Below, one piece after another: positions 22,107-26,116 of a DNA stretch of 26,116 nucleotides (the stretch's first letter is position 1; every line of letters begins with the position of its first letter). The stretch lies in assembly GCA_964594625.1 (NCBI GenBank), contig CAZQNC010000008.1:1-26116 (forward strand), given 5' to 3'. The notes under the pieces are model-generated. The model was not told the DNA's origin, did not search any database, and saw nothing but the letters and a program-made list of their open reading frames with translations. The DNA comes from CAZESS01 sp964594625 (GTDB lineage Archaea > Thermoplasmatota > E2 > UBA202 > DSCA01). Both the position numbers and the translations under genes were made by a program.

Positions 22107-22601
22107 CTACGAGCCAAATCCAAAGCCCCTGACCACGGGGAGGCTGGCCGCCTTCCAGGCGACGATGCCGCCCGCCATGTTGTACAATGTGCCGTCAAAT
22201 CCTTCGTCGATGAGCATGTTCCCGGCGATGCAGGAACGGTTGGCGCTCCGGCAGTACAGGATGACCTCGTTGCCCTCGAAGGCGAGACGGAAGAGATTGC
22301 GGAGAAGCGGTATCTCGAGCAGCTGCAACGGGTACAATATCGGCTTGTCGTACCAGTGCGGGGTGGCGATGCGCTCGTTGAACCATTCGGGGAAGGTGCG
22401 GACGTCGACGACGACCTCGCGGCCGTCGCTCTCGTTCTGCAGCATCTCCCAGGTCTCATGAACCGATATGTTGATGAGGCCGTCGATGGCAGCAGCGCGG
22501 GGCTGCCCGTCCGGCCCGGCGGGCATTACACCGCCATCGGCGAACAGGGGAACCGATGCCAGCAGGAGCACGGCGGTTACCGCCACCGCTGTCTTTTCCA
22601 T
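22107..22601 (-). CDS. Secreted rhodanese-like domain protein
   Basis: A 164-residue exported protein with an N-terminal hydrophobic signal peptide (about residues 1-21). A rhodanese domain follows, with VVVDVRTFPEWFNERIATP and the active-site loop YCRSANRSCIAG (C117), then GTLYNMAGGIVAWKAASLPV at the C-terminus. It may transfer sulfur or act on thiols outside the cytoplasm; the real substrate is unknown. ATG 22601 lies 20-29 nt after a good TATA box on the minus strand. It is convergent with the secreted protease, with only 2 bp between the stops. The segment IPLLRNLFRLAFEG (about residues 97-110) is unusual for a rhodanese and recalls the protease tail. Confidence 0.9.
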   Translation of the reverse strand: MEKTAVAVTAVLLLASVPLFADGGVMPAGPDGQPRAAAIDGLINISVHETWEMLQNESDGREVVVDVRTFPEWFNERIATPHWYDKPILYPLQLLEIPLLRNLFRLAFEGNEVILYCRSANRSCIAGNMLIDEGFDGTLYNMAGGIVAWKAASLPVVRGFGFGS

Positions 22602-22620
22602 ATATATCCATCCTGCATGT

Positions 22621-22630
22621 TTTTATAAGC
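22621..22630 (-). promoter_or_regulatory. TATA box for the secreted rhodanese gene
   Basis: GCTTATAAAA on the minus strand, about 20-29 nt before ATG 22601. Confidence 0.6.
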
Positions 22631-22671
22631 GTTGCCGCACCGCGGTCATACTTCAGATGGGCCGCAAAACA

Positions 22672-22679
22672 TTTTTATG
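22672..22679 (+). promoter_or_regulatory. TATA-like element for tfs
   Basis: TTTTTATG, about 15-22 nt before ATG 22694 and 21-28 nt before ATG 22700. Confidence 0.4.
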
Positions 22680-22693
22680 TGAGCCGCTTTACG

Positions 22694-23002
22694 ATGTCTA
22701 TGTTTTGTCCTGACTGCGGTGCGCTGCTGTACCCCGACGGTGACATGATGGTCTGCCGCCGGTGCGAGTACCGGGAAAAAAAGACGGGTGACCGATGCAT
22801 CGTCGCCGACCGGGAGGAACAGGAACTGACGGTTATCGACAGCGAGGAAGACCTCGAGGTGCTGCCGAAGACGCAGGTGACCTGCCCCGAATGCGGCCAC
22901 AACGAGGCCTACTGGGTGCTCCGGCAGACCCGGGCGGCCGACGAGCCCGAGACGCGCATCTACACCTGCACCGGGTGCGGCTACAAGTGGCGTGAATACT
23001 GA
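22694..23002 (+). CDS. tfs: Transcription factor S (TFIIS-like RNA cleavage factor)
   Basis: TFS inserts its C-terminal ribbon into RNA polymerase to stimulate cleavage of backtracked RNA. The 102-residue protein has the expected two zinc ribbons: N-terminal CPDCG with CRRCEYREKK (C5, C8, C21, C24) and C-terminal CPECGHNEAYWVLRQTRAADEPETRIYTCTGCGYKWREY (split as visible at residues 64-102, C64, C67, C92, C95). The acidic pair D83-E84 in the tip is the catalytic element. Start is ATG 22694, with ATG 22700 also possible since it gives the common MFCPDCG N-terminus. Divergent from the rhodanese gene. Confidence 0.93.
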   Translation: MSMFCPDCGALLYPDGDMMVCRRCEYREKKTGDRCIVADREEQELTVIDSEEDLEVLPKTQVTCPECGHNEAYWVLRQTRAADEPETRIYTCTGCGYKWREY

Positions 23003-23026
23003 CCGGACAGCGAGCCGGCTGCCTTT

Positions 23027-23055
23027 CCATCGTGATGGTAGAGAAAAAAGAGGGA
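23027..23055 (-). terminator. Possible T-rich terminator for the C25-like lipoprotein gene
   Basis: After the minus-strand stop there is a T-rich run (CTTTTTTCTC, around 23041-23050), typical of archaeal termination. The short inverted repeat CCATCGTGATGG follows it at 23027-23038. It also separates the end of tfs from the lipoprotein gene. Confidence 0.4.
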
Positions 23056-23068
23056 GGAGGCCGGCCGT

Positions 23069-25906
23069 TCAGCCGTTGTTGACCGGCTGATACGGGTTGA
23101 AGGCCGGGTCGCCGTAGATTGCGTATTGCAGGTAGGTGTTGTATTTCTTGGGGAGCACCCGGCTGCCGCGGCTGTCGGGCTTCAGGATGCCCGTGTCGCC
23201 CTGGTACGTGGGGCTGGCTTCGCCCTCCAGCGGTGGCACCCAGAGGAACGTCGCGTTGGCATCCTTGGGCAGGTAGTCGTTGCGGGCGTTCCGTAACGCC
23301 ATGCCTATCGTGGTGTCGTTCTGCGCCATGTCATGGAACATCTGCTCGTGCATCAGCATCCCGAAGTTCAAACGGGGATACTCGCCGTTGACGAGCAGGT
23401 CATACCAGGCCTTCACGTAGGCGGTTATACCGAGGCTGTGAATAAACGGGCGTGGCTTGAGATATCCGGCGACATTGGTGAACGTGGTCGACGCCAGCAG
23501 CGAGTTGACGCCGGCGTGGATGTATGCCTGCCCGATGTTGTTGGGGATATACATGCCGTCTATCTTGCCGTTCACGCAGCTCTCGATCATCATGGTCGAC
23601 GGGCCGAGCTCCATGTCTTCGACGCCGCGCGGGCTATAGGTGCCGAGCGCGGCCATCGGCGTCGCGAACATCGAAATCCGGGTCAGGAAGCCCATGATGA
23701 GCGGGCCGAAGAAGTAGCCGATGCCCAGGCCCCACATGACCACGTCGCCGAACTCGTAGAGGTGCATGCTGCCGTGCCCGTTTTCGTAGATGATGTTGCT
23801 CTCGGGCTGCAGCTCGCCGCCGACGACGACGTCCTCGCCGCTGACCATTTTTATCTCGAACTTGGGGAACAGCAGCATGTTGAGCAGGCCGCTGCGCTTT
23901 ATCTTCTGCAGCGCCTCATCGCTGAATCCCTTGCGCTGCGAGAACGTGAAATAGGTGCGCTCGACCTCGTAGCCGCCGTCTTCGATGCTGGCCGCGACTG
24001 CATCGCCGGCGAACCGCGTTGCCCCGGATGGAAACTTCATGGGGTCGCCCGCGGCGCCGCCGAGAATCGGGGCCAGCAGGTTTTTGACCTGTTCGATGAC
24101 CGGAACCTTCTGGAAGTCGGTACCGGTGCCGGACTGGACGGTGGCGCTGTTCTTCCAGTCGCCCATGCCCTGGACGATGTCGTCGTAGAAGACGGTCCGG
24201 CAGACCAGGGCCGAGGCGTCCTGGACGTCCCAGCCGGTGATGCGGCCGACGACGTTTTCCTGCCGTGGCCAGTAGCTATAGGTGTCGTTCTTTGGGTCAT
24301 CGGGGTCGGGGTCGATGTTGCCGTAGGGAACGTCGCTGGGAGTGCCGTAGCCGAAGTAGTAGATGCCCATGGGGTCGTCCGTCGGGGTGTCCGGGTTGTC
24401 GTGGATGTACTGGGGCAGCATGGTGGTGCCGCCGACGAGCGCGATGTTGATGGGATTGTCGCTGTAATGCTGCCAGAGCGCCCTGGTGTCGTCGCCGGAG
24501 ATGTTTGAGATGTTGCCGAGCAGCATGTTGAGCTCCTCGTGCCGGTCCATGAGCTGTTCGTTGAGCGGCCCCGTCAGATCCGGGTTTTTCCGCGGGACGT
24601 AGAAGCCGGGGCAGGTGTCGCCGTTGACCGTGACGTTGTCGGTGGCGGCGAAGGCGAAGTCCCGTTCAGCCCAGATGGCACCCTGCCGGTAGGCGGTCAG
24701 GTAGGGCGCGACGGCCGAGAGCTTGGGCATCGTGGATATATAGGGGTCGCTGAGCTGTTCGACGGTGACGTGGAGCTCGTAGTCGCCCTGTTTCTGGGCC
24801 AGCCAGGTGCCCATCAGCGACAGGTCGTAGGTGACGCCGCCGCGGTCGTACAGGACGGTTTCATAGTGCAGCTTATCCGTGGTGATGTCGCCGCTTCCGT
24901 CTCGCTCCGGTATGCCGGCCATGGTGTTTATCTGCACCAGCTCGTAGCCCTGCTGCGCGGCCGGCAGGTCTTCGAGGCGCGGCCCACCGGAAATGGTGAT
25001 GTGGTCGCCCATCTCCGCGACGTTCTCGGAGTCGAGGTTGATGAGGTCGAGTTTCACCCGGGCGTATTTGTAGCCTTCTGGGATGGTGAAGTTGTGGTAG
25101 ACGGGGGACAGGAACCCCTGCGCCGTGGACGTCAATGTCGACGGGAGAATGGCAACCGAGCTCAGGGTGCCGCTGAAATCAAACGAGGTGGTGTTCAATA
25201 CCTCCGGGGGATAGGCGTCCCGGGGATTGGTGATGGACAGGTAATCCACGGAGCCAAACATGTCCTTGACCAGTTCGACGAGGAAGTTGGTGATATCCTG
25301 GTCGTTGGTGAAACGCCAGGTGCGCTCGTGTCCCTCCAGGTCGCCGCACAGGAAGGTGTATTTGACGCCGAGGTCGTCGAGCAGGTCGCGGACGTCGTCG
25401 GTTTTGTCGGTCACGATGACCGGGATGTTGAGGTAGGATGCGATGGGCGTCGCGGCGACGCCGAGGCTGTAGCCCCGTTCGCTGTCCTCCACGAGCACCA
25501 CGCCGTCGCTTTTCTCCCATATCTCGGGCACCAGGTCGAGGGACACGTTTTCCGGCGTACCGTCGGCGATGGCGATTTCGCCGGAGTAGGCGTACTGGCT
25601 GTCGAACCGCATGACGGGTTTCGACGGGTTGCTGAAGTTTTTGACCAGCAGCGGCGCCACCATGCTCTCGTGACCCTCGTAAAAGAGCGCGATGGGGGTG
25701 CCGATGAGCGCGTAGAGGGGCGTATGCTCGGCGGCCACGACGGGCGTGGCTCCCTGGTTTCGTTCCACGTCTATGTCGTCGATGTCGTCCATGTCGAAGC
25801 CTTTGACCTCTTTGACGCCAGCGTTGTCCACGCACCCGCTGAAGGCAGCGCCAATCATGATGGTGATAGCAAAAACGACCAAAACTTTCATCTCTTTTCT
25901 GTTCAT
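23069..25906 (-). CDS. Large lipoprotein resembling C25 (gingipain-type) cysteine peptidases
   Basis: A 945-residue exported protein. MNRKEMKVLVVFAITIMIGA followed by AFSGC gives a lipoprotein signal with C25 as the lipid-modified cysteine, so it is probably surface-anchored. Residues about 62-190 (ALIGTPIALFYEG, GVAATPIASYLNIPVIVTDK) recall cell-wall-binding-repeat-2-like folds. The C-terminal part has NIALVGGTTMLPQYI, ENGHGSMHLYEFGD (H711) and STMMIESCVNGKIDGM (C777), then GMLMHEQMF and YAIYGDPAFNPY, the order of C25 peptidases, where a His and a CVNG cysteine are catalytic. A hydrophobic stretch (about 722-757) lies between them. ATG 25906 has GGTGA 5 nt upstream and is better than GTG 25915 or ATG 25912. 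I infer protease activity but not the target. Confidence 0.7.
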   Translation of the reverse strand: MNRKEMKVLVVFAITIMIGAAFSGCVDNAGVKEVKGFDMDDIDDIDVERNQGATPVVAAEHTPLYALIGTPIALFYEGHESMVAPLLVKNFSNPSKPVMRFDSQYAYSGEIAIADGTPENVSLDLVPEIWEKSDGVVLVEDSERGYSLGVAATPIASYLNIPVIVTDKTDDVRDLLDDLGVKYTFLCGDLEGHERTWRFTNDQDITNFLVELVKDMFGSVDYLSITNPRDAYPPEVLNTTSFDFSGTLSSVAILPSTLTSTAQGFLSPVYHNFTIPEGYKYARVKLDLINLDSENVAEMGDHITISGGPRLEDLPAAQQGYELVQINTMAGIPERDGSGDITTDKLHYETVLYDRGGVTYDLSLMGTWLAQKQGDYELHVTVEQLSDPYISTMPKLSAVAPYLTAYRQGAIWAERDFAFAATDNVTVNGDTCPGFYVPRKNPDLTGPLNEQLMDRHEELNMLLGNISNISGDDTRALWQHYSDNPINIALVGGTTMLPQYIHDNPDTPTDDPMGIYYFGYGTPSDVPYGNIDPDPDDPKNDTYSYWPRQENVVGRITGWDVQDASALVCRTVFYDDIVQGMGDWKNSATVQSGTGTDFQKVPVIEQVKNLLAPILGGAAGDPMKFPSGATRFAGDAVAASIEDGGYEVERTYFTFSQRKGFSDEALQKIKRSGLLNMLLFPKFEIKMVSGEDVVVGGELQPESNIIYENGHGSMHLYEFGDVVMWGLGIGYFFGPLIMGFLTRISMFATPMAALGTYSPRGVEDMELGPSTMMIESCVNGKIDGMYIPNNIGQAYIHAGVNSLLASTTFTNVAGYLKPRPFIHSLGITAYVKAWYDLLVNGEYPRLNFGMLMHEQMFHDMAQNDTTIGMALRNARNDYLPKDANATFLWVPPLEGEASPTYQGDTGILKPDSRGSRVLPKKYNTYLQYAIYGDPAFNPYQPVNNG

Positions 25907-25924
25907 GGGCATCACGGTGTATTA

Positions 25925-25933
25925 CCATATATG
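25925..25933 (-). promoter_or_regulatory. TATA-like element for the lipoprotein gene
   Basis: CATATATGG on the minus strand, about 20-27 nt before ATG 25906. Confidence 0.45.
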
Positions 25934-26003
25934 CTACTTCTCTATAATAATTTCGGGTGGCCGGCAGGGGAAACATTGATTACCGTCATGGTATTCCCCG
26001 TCC

Positions 26004-26116
26004 ATGCAGCAAAAAGGACCAGAATCAGATAGCAAACTGGCCGGCAACCTGGAGCAGATACGGCATACGCTGGCGGTCATCAGCGGCAAGGGCGGCGTCG
26101 GCAAGAGCACCGTGGC
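26004..26116 (+). CDS. N-terminus of an Mrp/NBP35-type P-loop ATPase (partial)
   Basis: The 37 visible residues start MQQKGPESDSKLAGNLEQIR and reach TLAVISGKGGVGKSTV, the deviant Walker A (GKGGVGKST) of the MinD/Mrp/NBP35 group. The short polar N-terminus before it fits the Mrp/ApbC/NBP35 scaffold proteins that deliver Fe-S clusters; a MinD or ParA assignment is less likely but not excluded by so short a fragment. No cysteine motif is visible in this N-terminus, so the Nbp35-specific ferredoxin-like cysteines are absent here. The window ends inside the gene. It is divergent from the lipoprotein gene. Confidence 0.75.
   Translation, partial: MQQKGPESDSKLAGNLEQIRHTLAVISGKGGVGKSTV

Noticed and set aside
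23333..26032. Two long plus-strand open frames of 391 and 497 codons
   Set aside because: Both are antisense to the 945-residue lipoprotein, which has a signal peptide, lipobox, ribosome binding site and conserved motifs. GC-rich codon bias produces such shadow frames.

Overview
This window is archaeal chromosomal DNA. Diagnostic genes are sn-glycerol-1-phosphate dehydrogenase (archaeal lipid backbone), ribosomal proteins S19e, L39e, L31e and L18a/LX, aIF6, prefoldin alpha, TFS, the HerA-NurA pair and PurS with a stand-alone PurL. Most operon-leading genes have an A/T-rich TATA-like element about 20-30 nt before the start codon, which suggests leaderless transcripts, while several internal genes have GGTGA-type ribosome binding sites. 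The gene mix points to the euryarchaeal side. Thermoplasmatota or a relative is plausible, but nothing here fixes the lineage. Apart from the left end the DNA is GC-rich and tightly packed; no gap longer than 300 bp lacks a gene. I see no rRNA, tRNA, CRISPR array or insertion sequence.

Layout. (1) 1-1354 is an AT-rich island unlike everything else. It holds the 3' end of a probable N6-adenine DNA methyltransferase, with an in-frame TAA, and a small PD-(D/E)xK-type nuclease starting at ATGA on its stop: probably a laterally acquired, possibly decaying, restriction-modification locus. (2) 1471-4557: membrane protein with duplicated zinc ribbon, purS, purL. (3) 4559-6245: cold-shock-like protein (minus strand), atypical adenylate kinase, UbiX-like flavin prenyltransferase. 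(4) 6242-10195 (minus): S19e, PDCD5 family, L39e, L31e, aIF6, L18a/LX, prefoldin alpha, FtsY, a translation, chaperone and protein-targeting cluster. L31e has a very long acidic tail. (5) 10297-13213: MFS transporter, egsA, UPF0179 protein with an internal cysteine duplication, and a 40-residue leaderless small gene. (6) 13239-17138: nurA, herA, an EamA transporter and an apparent ABC-2 permease remnant. (7) 17158-20287: Trm9-like methyltransferase, DUF131 membrane protein and cis-prenyltransferase (minus), MsrB, AlaX-type tRNA editing protein. (8) 20329-25906: secreted papain-family protease, secreted rhodanese (minus), TFS, and a 945-residue lipoprotein resembling C25 (gingipain) peptidases (minus). 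(9) 26004 to the end: N-terminus of an Mrp/NBP35-type P-loop ATPase.

Genes working together: NurA and HerA form a DNA end-resection machine; the S19e-FtsY cluster joins ribosome assembly to nascent-chain folding and membrane targeting; PurS and PurL serve purine synthesis; egsA and the prenyltransferase supply lipid biosynthesis; the last region is enriched for exported proteins. The most novel items are the left-edge restriction-like island, the L31e acidic tail, the C25-like lipoprotein with a hydrophobic segment between its putative catalytic residues, and several small or duplicated cysteine-rich proteins.
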